Part shown: piece by piece, positions 25,241-32,766 of the stretch
Position numbering within the stretch: position 1 is the first letter of the stretch
How the letters are laid out: the number at the start of each line of letters is the position of its first letter
Notes under the pieces: generated by a model
What the model saw: the letters and a program-made list of their open reading frames with translations, nothing else
What the model was told of the DNA's origin: nothing
The model's database searches: none
From: Syntrophothermus sp. DTU052
Lineage (GTDB): Bacteria; Bacillota; Syntrophomonadia; Syntrophomonadales; DTU052
DNA length: 36,793 nt
Direction of reading: 5' to 3'
Assembly (NCBI GenBank): GCA_001512495.1
Contig: LFRU01000032.1
Span: 624 to 37,416 of the forward strand
Program-made: the position numbers and the translations under genes

Positions 25241-27717
25241 TTGACCACGATATTAACCAGTTTTCTGGGCACGGTAATCACCTTGACTACCTGCTTCTTG
25301 CCGATGCTCTTTCTGACTTGGGCTAAGGCCAGTTCTTCCAGGTCCTCTCTGGGGATATCCACCGGTACCATAATACGATCCCTTACCTTGCCGTTCACCT
25401 GAATCACTATTTCTATCTCACTCCGCTTGAGGGCGGTCTCGTCCCAGGAAGGCCACGGCTGCTGGTGAACACTGCCCTGGTGTCCGGTACCTTCCCACAA
25501 TTCCTCGGCGATATGGGGTGCGAACGGGGCCAGGAGCAGGATCAGAGATTCCATGGATTCCTTTACCACCTGGGGATTCATTTTATCCCCCATGCTGTCC
25601 CGGTACTGGTACATGGTATTGACCAGTTCCATAATAGCGCTGATGGCCGTGTTGAAATTAAAGCGCTTCTCAATATCTTCGGTCACCTTGTGGATGGTGT
25701 AATGGACCTTATAGCGCAGGTCCCGGTCACTTGCACTTAATCCCGGGCTTGCTTCATCTACCTGATCCTGCCATCTTACCAGATCGACCACCAGCCTCCA
25801 TACCCGGTTGAGGAAGCGGTGGCAGCCTTCAACCCCCTGTTCACTCCATTCCAGATCACGCTCGGGAGGGGAAGCGAACAGGATGAAAAGCCGAGTGGTA
25901 TCCGCACCGTACTTCTCAATTGTATCTTCGGGACTTACCACATTCCCTTTGGATTTGGACATCTTGGCGCCGTCTTTCAGAACCATGCCCTGAGTGAGCA
26001 GGTTGGTAAAGGGCTCAAGGCAGGAAAGCATACCTGCGTCATAGAGCGCCTTGGTAAAGAAACGGGCGTACATAAGATGAAGAATAGCGTGTTCTACTCC
26101 CCCAATGTACTGGTCTACCGGCATCCAGTAGTCCACTGCCGGCTTGAGAAACGGGCGGTTGGCCGTGTGGGGACTGGCAAAACGCATAAAATACCAGGAG
26201 GAACACACAAAGGTATCCATGGTATCTGTCTCCCGTCGGGCTGATTTACCACAACTGGGACATTCGGTCTTGACGAATTCATCTACATATTTAAGCGGAG
26301 ACTCCCCGGTAGGCCGGAATTCAACATCCTCCGGCAGGATAACCGGGAGGTCTTCAAAGGGAACCGGAACCATGCCGCACTCATCGCAGTAGACAATAGG
26401 AATAGGCGCACCCCAGTAACGCTGCCGGGAAATCAGCCAGTCCCGCAGCCGGTAGTTCACAGTTCCCCGGCCAATCTTGTTGGCTTCCATAAATTTGATG
26501 ATCGCGCTTTGACCCTCTTTAGTGGAGAGTCCGTTGAACTTTCCGGAATTGACCATTACACCGTCGCCGCTATAGGCTTCCGTCATAGTACCGTCTAACG
26601 GCAGTTCGTTCTCAGGATTCTGAATCACTACCCGGATTTCCAGGTTGTACTTTTTGGCAAACTCAAAGTCCCGCTGATCATGGGCGGGAACTGCCATGAT
26701 AGCGCCGGTACCGTAATCCATAACTACGTAGTTGGCCAGCCATATGGGGACCTCTTGGCCGTTGACCGGATTTACTGCATACCTGCCGGTAAATATGCCG
26801 AGTTTTTCGGCTTCTGCTGAAGTCCGGGCCTGCTCATTGAGTTTTTTCATATTTTCCACAAACTCACGAATACCGGCTTCGTATTCAGTACCCGCTACCA
26901 GGGTATTTACCAGCGGGTGTTCGGGAGCCAGGACCATGTAAGTCACCCCGAAGACTGTATCCGGCCGGGTAGTAAACACTGGGATCTTTTCGCCCGAACC
27001 CTTAACCGTAAAACTGAATTCACAGCCTTCACTGCGTCCAATCCAGTTGCGCTGCATGGACTTAACCTTATCAGGCCAGCCGGGAAGCTGATCCAGATCA
27101 TTCAGGAGACGATCCGCGTAATCGGTGATCTTGAAAAACCACTGTTCCAGATTCCTTCTTTCCACTGCGGTCTCACATCGTTCGCAGGCACCGTCCACCA
27201 CCTGCTCATTGGCCAAAACGGTAGCACACGACGGGCACCAGTTTACGGCCGCTTCTCTCTTGTAAGCCAGACCCATGTGATAAAGGTGCAGGAAGAGCCA
27301 CTGCGTAAATTTATAGTAATCGGGGCTGCAGGTAGCAACCTCCCGGTTCCAATCATAACTTATGCCCAGTGTTTGTAACTGTTTTCTCATATTCTCAATG
27401 TTGGCATAGGTCCATTTAGCAGGGGGGATACCATGCTTGATGGCTGCATTTTCTGCCGGTAAACCAAATGCATCCCATCCCATTGGATGTAAAACATTAA
27501 AACCCTGCATGCTTTTGAAGCGGGCCACCACATCCCCAATCGCGTAATTCCTGACATGTCCCATATGCAGGGCTCCGGAAGGATAGGGAAACATCTCCAA
27601 GCAGTAATATTTCGGTTTATACGGGTCTTCCTCTACCAAATAGAAGCCGTTTTCTTCCCAGAAACGCTGCCACTTGGCTTCAATTTTCTTGAAATCATAT
27701 CGGCCCTCCACAGCCAT
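25237..27717 (-). CDS. leuS: leucine--tRNA ligase
   Basis: A class I synthetase of about 826 residues that charges tRNA-Leu. The HIGH motif is HMGH at residues 51-54 ([18 protein letters not shown]). KMSKSKGNV lies near 585, the CP1 editing domain contains [19 protein letters not shown], and a Cys cluster ([13 protein letters not shown]) and the anticodon-binding C-terminus are present. The track's ATG 27717 directly abuts GGGGG. GTG 27711, six bases after that site, is a plausible true start ([15 protein letters not shown]). Expression should be governed by the T-box leader at 27846-28185, which carries a CUC (Leu) specifier. About 128 bases of untranslated sequence separate the terminator from the start codon. 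Confidence 0.97.
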   Translation of the reverse strand: MAVEGRYDFKKIEAKWQRFWEENGFYLVEEDPYKPKYYCLEMFPYPSGALHMGHVRNYAIGDVVARFKSMQGFNVLHPMGWDAFGLPAENAAIKHGIPPAKWTYANIENMRKQLQTLGISYDWNREVATCSPDYYKFTQWLFLHLYHMGLAYKREAAVNWCPSCATVLANEQVVDGACERCETAVERRNLEQWFFKITDYADRLLNDLDQLPGWPDKVKSMQRNWIGRSEGCEFSFTVKGSGEKIPVFTTRPDTVFGVTYMVLAPEHPLVNTLVAGTEYEAGIREFVENMKKLNEQARTSAEAEKLGIFTGRYAVNPVNGQEVPIWLANYVVMDYGTGAIMAVPAHDQRDFEFAKKYNLEIRVVIQNPENELPLDGTMTEAYSGDGVMVNSGKFNGLSTKEGQSAIIKFMEANKIGRGTVNYRLRDWLISRQRYWGAPIPIVYCDECGMVPVPFEDLPVILPEDVEFRPTGESPLKYVDEFVKTECPSCGKSARRETDTMDTFVCSSWYFMRFASPHTANRPFLKPAVDYWMPVDQYIGGVEHAILHLMYARFFTKALYDAGMLSCLEPFTNLLTQGMVLKDGAKMSKSKGNVVSPEDTIEKYGADTTRLFILFASPPERDLEWSEQGVEGCHRFLNRVWRLVVDLVRWQDQVDEASPGLSASDRDLRYKVHYTIHKVTEDIEKRFNFNTAISAIMELVNTMYQYRDSMGDKMNPQVVKESMESLILLLAPFAPHIAEELWEGTGHQGSVHQQPWPSWDETALKRSEIEIVIQVNGKVRDRIMVPVDIPREDLEELALAQVRKSIGKKQVVKVITVPRKLVNIVVK

Positions 27718-27845
27718 CCCCCTTATTAATATTTTATAATTCTACACTCCATGAATTCAGATTTGAGTTATATGAGTGGTAGCAATCCTGTTTCAACCTG
27801 TTTGCGGTACCGGGTGTGAGATGTGAAATAGAAGGTGCCGCTAAC

Positions 27846-27877
27846 AAAAAACCTCTCCATCCCAAAGGACGAGAGGT
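27846..27877 (-). terminator. T-box intrinsic terminator
   Basis: On the minus strand ACCTCTC (27877-27871) pairs with GAGAGGT (27857-27851), followed by an uninterrupted six-T run (27851-27846). The 5' arm and loop (GTCCTT) overlap the region needed for the AAGG/CCTT antiterminator helix, so the two structures are mutually exclusive, as expected for a T-box. Confidence 0.88.
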
Positions 27878-27909
27878 CTCCCGCGGTACCACCTTACTTG
27901 GCAAATATC

Positions 27910-27984
27910 TGGTGGAGCTGGCGGGACTCGAACCCGCGGCCTCTTCCATGCCAAGGAAGCGCGCTCCCTCTGCGCCACAGCCCC
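27910..27984 (-). tRNA. tRNA-Ala (anticodon GGC), CCA encoded
   Basis: A full cloverleaf can be folded. The acceptor GGGGCTG/CAGCTCC includes the G3-U70 pair that identifies alanine tRNAs. The D arm is GCGC/GCGC with a 7-base loop, the anticodon arm CTTCC-TTGGCAT-GGAAG (anticodon GGC), the variable loop has 5 bases, and the T arm is GCGGG-TTCGAGT-CCCGC. The discriminator is A, and CCA is encoded, giving 75 bases in all. It lies inside the leuS T-box leader, 14 bases before the T-box motif, and shares its transcript. A TATAAT about 20 bases before the 5' end has no matching -35, so an own promoter is uncertain. Confidence 0.97.
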
Positions 27985-28190
27985 ATGTTTTGCCCCCTTA
28001 GGATTATAACGTGATCAACGGTGCCGGCTATATGGATTTCTTCAGGATAAAACCCGATCCCTTCACCGGCACGGCTCCCCGGCGAGATTCAACCTGCTAC
28101 CTGCTGCCTCACACCAACCGGCAGCTCGCTTAAAGGATTGCCAAGCTTACTGCTCCGGTTCCTCACCATAATCTATAATTGACATTGCAC

Positions 28191-28220
28191 ATTATATGAT
28201 ACCTTTGACCTAAAAGTCAA
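28191..28220 (-). promoter_or_regulatory. promoter of the T-box / tRNA-Ala / leuS / ogt transcript
   Basis: Minus-strand TTGACT (28220-28215, five of six) and TATAAT (28196-28191, perfect) are separated by 18 bases. The -35 is part of a perfect inverted repeat TTGAC-TTTTAG-GTCAA that could be an operator or chance. The start site would be near 28184, just before Stem I. Confidence 0.8.
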
Positions 28221-28576
28221 CCTGGCCGGTTCAAGGATTGTTGTAGTTCTGTGATATTGTCACCCTATAACAGTTTTGAGATTAGGCCCCCATGAGAGGG
28301 GAATACATAGCTTTGTCAACAACGAATTGAAGAGACTGCACTTAATCCAAAAACACCTTGAAGGCCTCATTACGATAAATGAGGTCGCCTCGGCTCTGCG
28401 CCAGGCCACGAGAATAAAAAAGGAAGTTGGTTTCCGTCTGTTGAATGTTCAATGAAGAAAAATGCCATAAACTTTCAGCGGATACAGGAATGTTACAATG
28501 ATGCCGCCAAGGATTAACGGAAAATACCGTACTATCGAAGTATGGTAGGTGACGAAGCCTAATGGGGGATGGTGAA
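28221..28576 (+). other. intergenic region before the FAD oxidoreductase gene
   Basis: No gene is supported. It contains a 7-bp hairpin CCTCATT-ACGATA-AATGAGG (about 28364-28383), a CCCC-CATGAGA-GGGG hairpin near 28286, and a 12-base palindrome TTGAATGTTCAA (28441-28452) that could be a regulator site. A TTACAATG near 28493 may be a -10, but no good -35 is seen. The minus-strand frames 28342-28635 and 28449-28643 lack binding sites. Confidence 0.45.
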
Positions 28577-29851
28577 ATGAAACCAGCGGACGTAGCGGTG
28601 ATCGGCGGAGGTCCGGGAGGGATGGCAGCTGCCATAGCTGCAAAAAGAGCCGGAGCTAAGCGGGTGTTGATCCTGGAACGGGACTCTGACCTGGGCGGTA
28701 TACTACCACAGTGTATTCATGACGGATTTGGAACCTTTATTATGAGGGAGAGGCTTACCGGCCCTGAATACGCTGACCATTACAAATACCTGGTTGCTGA
28801 CAGCGGGGTGGAATGCCTTCTCAATACCACGGTCCTGGAGATAGATGAAGATCGTACCATCCTGGCGGTTAACCCGGATGAGGGCATGTTGACAGTCAAA
28901 TCCCAGGCGGTAATTCTGGCTATGGGCTGCCGCGAAAGAACCCGCTTTCAACTCTTGATCCCCGGAACCCGTCCGGCCGGGGTTTTTACTGCCGGAGCCG
29001 TGCAGCGGCTGGTTAATATTGAGGGATATCTGCCGGGGAAACGAGCGGTTATCCTGGGCAGCGGAGACATTGGTTTGATAATGGCTCGCCGCTTGAAACT
29101 GGAAGGGGTTGAAGTCGAGGGGGTTTATGAGATCCTGCCCCAACCCAGCGGCCTTACCCGGAATGTTGTTCAATGCCTACATGATTATGACATACCCCTT
29201 TACTTGGAGCATACCATCACCATGATCCATGGGAAAAAACGGGTTGAGGGGGTGACAGTCAGCCGGGTTGATGCGGGGCGTAAACCGATTCCCGGCAGTC
29301 AACGTTTTGTTTCCTGCGATACCGTGGTATTATCAGTAGGATTGATTCCTGAAAACGAGCTATCTGAAAAAATCGGGATCATGATGGACCCGGTTACCGG
29401 GGGCCCGCTGGTTGACGAATGGATGGAAACCAGTAATGCCGGGATTTTTGCCTGCGGCAATGTGCTCAATGTTTATGACCTGGTGGATTATGTTACCTAT
29501 ACGGGGGAGACTGCAGGTCAGGGTGCGGCACGATATATAAAAGGACAGCTCCCGGAGCGACACCCGGTTAGGGTCAATGCAGGACCGGGAATAAGGTTGG
29601 TGGTGCCACAGCAGGTAACACCCGCGAGGGTAGTTGACCCCTTCAGTCTCTACCTGCGGGTAGAAGAGGCCAGATCGAATGTGAGGATCGCAGTTAAGAG
29701 CGGGGATATGATTATAGCCCGCCGCCGGGAGCGGGCGGTTAAACCCCCGGAGATGATTAGGCTCATCATTTCACCTGAGAGGCTGAAAGAGGCAGCAGAG
29801 GGTGAGGGCCTTTTAGTTGAGCTTGTGGACGAGGGAGGCGCAGCACGGTGA
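28577..29851 (+). CDS. NAD(P)/FAD-dependent oxidoreductase (DUF1667-associated)
   Basis: A 424-residue flavoprotein with two Rossmann dinucleotide-binding motifs. One is at the very N-terminus (VAVIGGGPGGMAAAIAAKRAG, FAD) and one is near residue 165 (AVILGSGDIGLIMARRL, NAD(P)H). The AMGCRERTR and IFACGNVLNVYDLVDYVTYTGETAGQGAARYI segments are typical of the disulfide-reductase-like oxidoreductase that accompanies anaerobic glycerol-3-phosphate dehydrogenase in many Firmicutes. The start is ATG 28577, eight bases after GGGGG; the track's ATG 28562 overlaps that site. Its stop overlaps the DUF1667 gene by four bases. The usual third partner, a GlpA-like dehydrogenase, is not adjacent here. Confidence 0.9.
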   Translation: MKPADVAVIGGGPGGMAAAIAAKRAGAKRVLILERDSDLGGILPQCIHDGFGTFIMRERLTGPEYADHYKYLVADSGVECLLNTTVLEIDEDRTILAVNPDEGMLTVKSQAVILAMGCRERTRFQLLIPGTRPAGVFTAGAVQRLVNIEGYLPGKRAVILGSGDIGLIMARRLKLEGVEVEGVYEILPQPSGLTRNVVQCLHDYDIPLYLEHTITMIHGKKRVEGVTVSRVDAGRKPIPGSQRFVSCDTVVLSVGLIPENELSEKIGIMMDPVTGGPLVDEWMETSNAGIFACGNVLNVYDLVDYVTYTGETAGQGAARYIKGQLPERHPVRVNAGPGIRLVVPQQVTPARVVDPFSLYLRVEEARSNVRIAVKSGDMIIARRRERAVKPPEMIRLIISPERLKEAAEGEGLLVELVDEGGAAR

Positions 29852-30213
29852 GTAAAAGGAATACCAGCCTGACCTGCATCCTCTGTCCCATGAGCTGTAT
29901 GCTCGAGCTTACAATGGAGGATGAACGGGTTATACAGGTATCCGGCAATAACTGCAAGTTAGGTCCGGCTTATGCGGAAAAGGAAATGATCAATCCGACC
30001 CGAATCCTGACAACTACTGTGGAGATCGAGGGGGCGAGAATCTCCAGGTTACCGGTAAAGACCCAGGAGGAGATTCCCAAATCAATGATCCTCGCATGTA
30101 TGCGAGAGATCAGCAGGATCAAGGTTAAAGCTCCGATCCGCAGCGGCGAAGTTGTACTGGAGAATGTGGCTGGAACCGGGGTTAACGTTGTGGCAACCCG
30201 GGATTTGCACTAG
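29848..30213 (+). CDS. DUF1667 cysteine-rich protein
   Basis: A 121-residue DUF1667 protein. The four-cysteine signature is at the N-terminus: C-x2-C-x3-C (CILCPMSC) followed by NNCKLG, a likely iron-sulfur or zinc site, then GPAYAEKEMINPTRILTTTV. Proteins of this family are encoded next to FAD oxidoreductases in glycerol-3-phosphate oxidation operons and probably serve as an electron-transfer or assembly partner. Its GTG start overlaps the oxidoreductase stop (GTGA), indicating tight coupling. A 101-base gap without a clear terminator separates it from the lipid kinase gene. Confidence 0.92.
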   Translation: MSKRNTSLTCILCPMSCMLELTMEDERVIQVSGNNCKLGPAYAEKEMINPTRILTTTVEIEGARISRLPVKTQEEIPKSMILACMREISRIKVKAPIRSGEVVLENVAGTGVNVVATRDLH

Positions 30214-30314
30214 CGGGATTCTGCAGCACTGTTGCCGGTTGGATTATCTCTTTCCAGAGCCGGAAGCGAGCAGATTATGGAATACAATTTGTAATTATTG
30301 AGGAGGACAGCGGG

Positions 30315-31241
30315 TTGGAGAAAAGCATGGTGATAGTAAATCCGGTTTCTGCCAATGGTAGGACCGGACGCAATTGGCCGCGTATTGCCGAAGAGCTAAA
30401 GAATGCCGGGGTGGAATTTGATGTGCAGATCACATCAAGGAGCAGAGAAGCCGTCCAGTTAACCAGAAAAGCCCTTCAGGAGGGTTACCTGACCGTAATT
30501 GCAGTGGGTGGTGATGGTACCCTGAATGAGGTCTTGAACGGCTTTTTTGAGTCGGACAACGCCCATCCCATCAATTCCGAGGCTCGCTTGGGGTTGATAC
30601 CCAGCGGTACCGGCCGGGACTTTATCAAGACCATCAATTACTCCAAGGATCTCAGGCATGCCTGCCGTACCCTGGCTCGAAATCAGACCAGGACCATCGA
30701 CATTGGTCAGGTCTGGTATAGGGATGCGGAGGGAAGACAGACCTTCAGCTATTATATCAACATTGCCGGCATGGGTATGGATGGGGAGACGGTTGACCGG
30801 GTTAACCGGACTACCAAGATCTTTGGCGGTAAAATCTCTTTCTTGTGGGGAACCATAGCAACGCTGGTCCAGTACCGCAACCGGGAATTAACGTTGGAGA
30901 TTGACGGGGCTGTCCGCTATCATGGGGAAGCCACTGTGGTGGCGGTTGCTAACGGCCAGTATTTTGGCGGCGGTATGCGGATTGCTCCTGAAGCCAGCCT
31001 GGATAGCGGCCATTTCGATATTGTGGTGGTTGATGGCATGACCAAGCCTGAAATCTTAGCCAACCTGTACCGGATCTACCAGGGCACCCACCTGAGTTAT
31101 CCCAAGGTACATCTAATGCGGGGAAAGCATGTGCGGGCAACCTCATTACAGAGGGTGCTCCTGAATGTTGACGGCGAGCAGCCCGGGGTGCTTGACGCAG
31201 AATTTCAACTGCTGCCGCAAAAGCTGCAGCTGATCTATTAA
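30315..31241 (+). CDS. diacylglycerol/lipid kinase family protein (YegS/DgkB type)
   Basis: A 308-residue soluble lipid kinase. It opens with VIVNPVSANGRTG, carries the nucleotide-binding VGGDGTLNEVLNGF and the downstream SGTGRDF loop, then the beta-sandwich domain ending LNVDGEQP. Such enzymes phosphorylate diacylglycerol or related lipids at the membrane surface, in Firmicutes often recycling diacylglycerol from lipoteichoic acid synthesis. The TTG start at 30315 follows AGGAGG by about eight bases, and ATG 30327 is the alternative. A strong terminator follows 44 bases after the stop. Confidence 0.93.
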   Translation: MEKSMVIVNPVSANGRTGRNWPRIAEELKNAGVEFDVQITSRSREAVQLTRKALQEGYLTVIAVGGDGTLNEVLNGFFESDNAHPINSEARLGLIPSGTGRDFIKTINYSKDLRHACRTLARNQTRTIDIGQVWYRDAEGRQTFSYYINIAGMGMDGETVDRVNRTTKIFGGKISFLWGTIATLVQYRNRELTLEIDGAVRYHGEATVVAVANGQYFGGGMRIAPEASLDSGHFDIVVVDGMTKPEILANLYRIYQGTHLSYPKVHLMRGKHVRATSLQRVLLNVDGEQPGVLDAEFQLLPQKLQLIY

Positions 31242-31284
31242 GGCGTAAGATGTAAAGGTCGTTGAAACATCCGTAATTATGGTC

Positions 31285-31314
31285 AAAATCACCCCCGGGG
31301 TGATTTCTTTTTTT
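31285..31314 (+). terminator. intrinsic terminator after the lipid kinase gene
   Basis: AAATCACC pairs with GGTGATTT around a CCCGG-containing loop (further G-C pairing possible), followed by CTTTTTTT. It is a clear rho-independent terminator. Confidence 0.9.
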
Positions 31315-31397
31315 CGGGGACATATACAATCAAACATAAATAAGTGTGAGTTGGCCTGGTGTAACATGGGATGATTTAAGAATCGACAGATTCCCCC

Positions 31398-31540
31398 GCC
31401 TCCTGGATGCCGGGAAAGAGAATCAACTGAAAGGAGGCTTGCAAATCATAAGCCAGGACAGGAGTCGGGGTAAAATCCCAATGTTTCCGGCATATAATTC
31501 TATTGCTTGCGAAAAAGGGCATGGCCAGGGAGTGCCCCGG
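31398..31540 (+). ncRNA. candidate structured RNA element
   Basis: ATGCCGG-g-AAA (31407-31416) pairs with TTT-CCGGCAT (31484-31493), a 10-bp helix with one bulge. Inside it lie the hairpins GGCTT/AAGCC (about 31435-31455) and GGGG-TAAAA-TCCC (31467-31479). GCCTCC (31398-31403) can alternatively pair with GGAGGC (31433-31438), which would cross the outer helix. GGGCA/TGCCC (31517-31537) forms a further hairpin. No known riboswitch class was recognised. The helices were found by eye, without folding energies or conservation. Confidence 0.3.
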
Positions 31541-31610
31541 ACCCAATTAAAGAGGAGGATTTTAGTTGCGATAAGCCCATGAAATTGATTGGCGGATCTG
31601 TGGAGATGAC

Positions 31611-31715
31611 ATGCAGTTGGCGGGGATTTCCCTGGATCCGGGAGAATCCGTGGCGGCTATTAAACCCTGGCATTACATAGCCGCAATTAATCCAGGCGGT
31701 ATGCTTATTATTTGA
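31611..31715 (+). CDS. possible small ORF, 34 aa
   Basis: ATG 31611 is preceded by GGAG at a five-base spacing and runs 34 codons to TGA (MQLAGISLDPGESV...HYIAAINPGGMLII). It is too short for the ORF track. It resembles nothing I know and has a hydrophobic C-terminus. It lies just before the lipoprotein gene. It may be a leader peptide, a decayed gene end or chance. Confidence 0.2.
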   Translation: MQLAGISLDPGESVAAIKPWHYIAAINPGGMLII

Positions 31716-31761
31716 GCAGCTTAATTAATCAATTCATGGTTTCAAGGGAGGTTGTATTATC

Positions 31762-32571
31762 TTGAAAAAATTATTGGCTGTTGTTATCTGTTTGCTTCTG
31801 GCCTTTTCTATGGTGGGCTGCGGCGGTGCCGAGACGGCCCAGCAATCAGAGCAATCCAAATCGGCTGACGAAGCGGGCGTTCCTGCTGCTTCCGGTGACC
31901 GGCAGGCGCTCATATGTGACAATTACGAGGCCTTTAACAATGCCAAACACGCATATGAAAATCATATAATGGACGCCAGTGAGGACCATGAGGTGGTATC
32001 TATTCACCGGACTCAGGTCATTGTACTTGGGAACACGATTTTTCACTACCTTCTGCCCTTGAGCTTGTTGGGTCAATCAGTAAACATCACCGGGAATTTT
32101 GATGTGAGTATGGAAAAAACAATGCTCGAGCAGGGGTGGGCTGATAATGTAAGTCTGGTTGACAATGGGGATGGCAGCTATCAGATTACCGGCGAAAAAG
32201 ATGGAGACAAGTGGAAGCTGGATGTTGCCTACGATGCAGCCACAGACTCCCTAAGATTGGTCGGTTACGAGAACGACAAGCTGGGGCTTGTTTTTGAATA
32301 CTGCAAACTTGGAAAGGGGTATGCAGCCCAGTACTATTTTGAGGATGTCACCAGCTATGAGCAGGCCCAACCGGTTTATCAGTGGTGCAACTATCGGCTC
32401 GTCTTTGAAGGCAACAATGGGTCCTCGGCTCGTTTTGAAGGGGTAGAATCCGAACCGGCCAGCATCTTCAAGAATCCGCCCGATCCGGACACATGGTTCA
32501 GCGGAGCCACCCAATGGCTGACCATTACTGATGGAAGCTTTACCGGCAAACTGAGCGGTACGGAATTCTAA
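31762..32571 (+). CDS. uncharacterised lipoprotein
   Basis: A 269-residue secreted lipoprotein of unknown function. The N-terminus KKLLAVVICLLLAFSMVGC is a lipoprotein signal with Cys20 as the anchor, followed by a Q/S/E-rich linker and a globular part rich in aromatic residues and strands (NGDGSYQITGEKDGDKWKLDVAYDAATDSLRLVGY), compatible with a beta-sandwich or lipocalin-like fold. The TTG start at 31762 follows AAGGGAGG by about nine bases. A hairpin follows the stop and the gene stands alone, just before the ECF sigma cluster. Confidence 0.8.
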   Translation: MKKLLAVVICLLLAFSMVGCGGAETAQQSEQSKSADEAGVPAASGDRQALICDNYEAFNNAKHAYENHIMDASEDHEVVSIHRTQVIVLGNTIFHYLLPLSLLGQSVNITGNFDVSMEKTMLEQGWADNVSLVDNGDGSYQITGEKDGDKWKLDVAYDAATDSLRLVGYENDKLGLVFEYCKLGKGYAAQYYFEDVTSYEQAQPVYQWCNYRLVFEGNNGSSARFEGVESEPASIFKNPPDPDTWFSGATQWLTITDGSFTGKLSGTEF

Positions 32572-32628
32572 TTGAACCGGGCCTAATGGACACCGTACCG
32601 ATATGACATTAATACTTATTGCTCGGAG

Positions 32629-32666
32629 GGGACTATTCTGTCGTGCGGCGGAATAGTCCCTCAAAC
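32629..32666 (+). terminator. hairpin after the lipoprotein gene
   Basis: A perfect 10-bp stem, GGGACTATTC (32629-32638) with GAATAGTCCC (32651-32660), encloses a 12-base loop. It is followed by TCAAACTTT, a weak T-run. It is probably the lipoprotein gene's terminator. Confidence 0.55.
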
Positions 32667-32706
32667 TTTATCGCGGGTTATTATCAATACTAAATGTTTT
32701 TCAAGG

Positions 32707-32734
32707 TGAAACTTATTTAATGAGAAAGTGTATA
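32707..32734 (+). promoter_or_regulatory. ECF-type promoter upstream of the sigma factor gene
   Basis: TGAAAC (32707-32712), 16 bases, then TGTATA (32729-32734) matches the TGAAAC-N16-CGTATA form of Firmicutes ECF (SigW-like) promoters with one mismatch. It lies about 33 bases before the start of an ECF sigma gene, so autoregulation is likely. Confidence 0.55.
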
Positions 32735-32766
32735 GAGAAATGAAATCCTCCAGGAGGAATTAATTA

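Larger units (their letters stand above)
27846..28185 (-). promoter_or_regulatory. leucine T-box leader of leuS, interrupted by a tRNA gene
   Basis: Reading the minus strand, Stem I is textbook. The AGTA loop-E strand (28151-28148) is followed at once by helix AGCTTG/CAGGTT, whose other strand runs straight into GAA (28090-28088), one T, and the specifier CTC (28086-28084, Leu). The distal part has AGCGAG and a GCTGCC/GGCAGC hairpin with loop GGTTGGTGTGA. A Stem II-like helix GTGCCGG/CCGGCAC follows. The T-box motif AAGGTGGTACCGCG lies at 27895-27882, then the terminator. Uncharged tRNA-Leu(GAG) should favour antitermination of leuS. A complete tRNA-Ala gene (27984-27910) lies between Stem II and the antiterminator, where Stem III would be expected. 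Confidence 0.93.
31315..31761 (+). other. non-coding stretch upstream of the lipoprotein gene
   Basis: About 450 bases without a recognisable gene. A 78-codon plus frame (31346-31582) has no binding site and no family I recognise. The middle part folds into several helices (entered separately), and a 34-codon frame with a good binding site lies at 31611. AGAGGAGG at about 31552-31559 precedes only TTG CGA TAA. Confidence 0.5.

Noticed and set aside
27734-28001. ORFs overlapping the T-box/tRNA region (27734-27949 minus, 27816-28001 plus)
   Set aside because: The bases are fully explained by the tRNA, the antiterminator and the terminator.
28441-28452. Palindrome TTGAATGTTCAA as an FNR-type site
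   Set aside because: The half-sites resemble TTGA...TCAA, but the spacing is two bases short of the FNR/FixK consensus, and a 12-base palindrome can occur by chance.
31346-31582. 78-codon plus-strand ORF in the gap before the lipoprotein
   Set aside because: No binding site before its GTG and unfamiliar composition. The same bases form several RNA helices.
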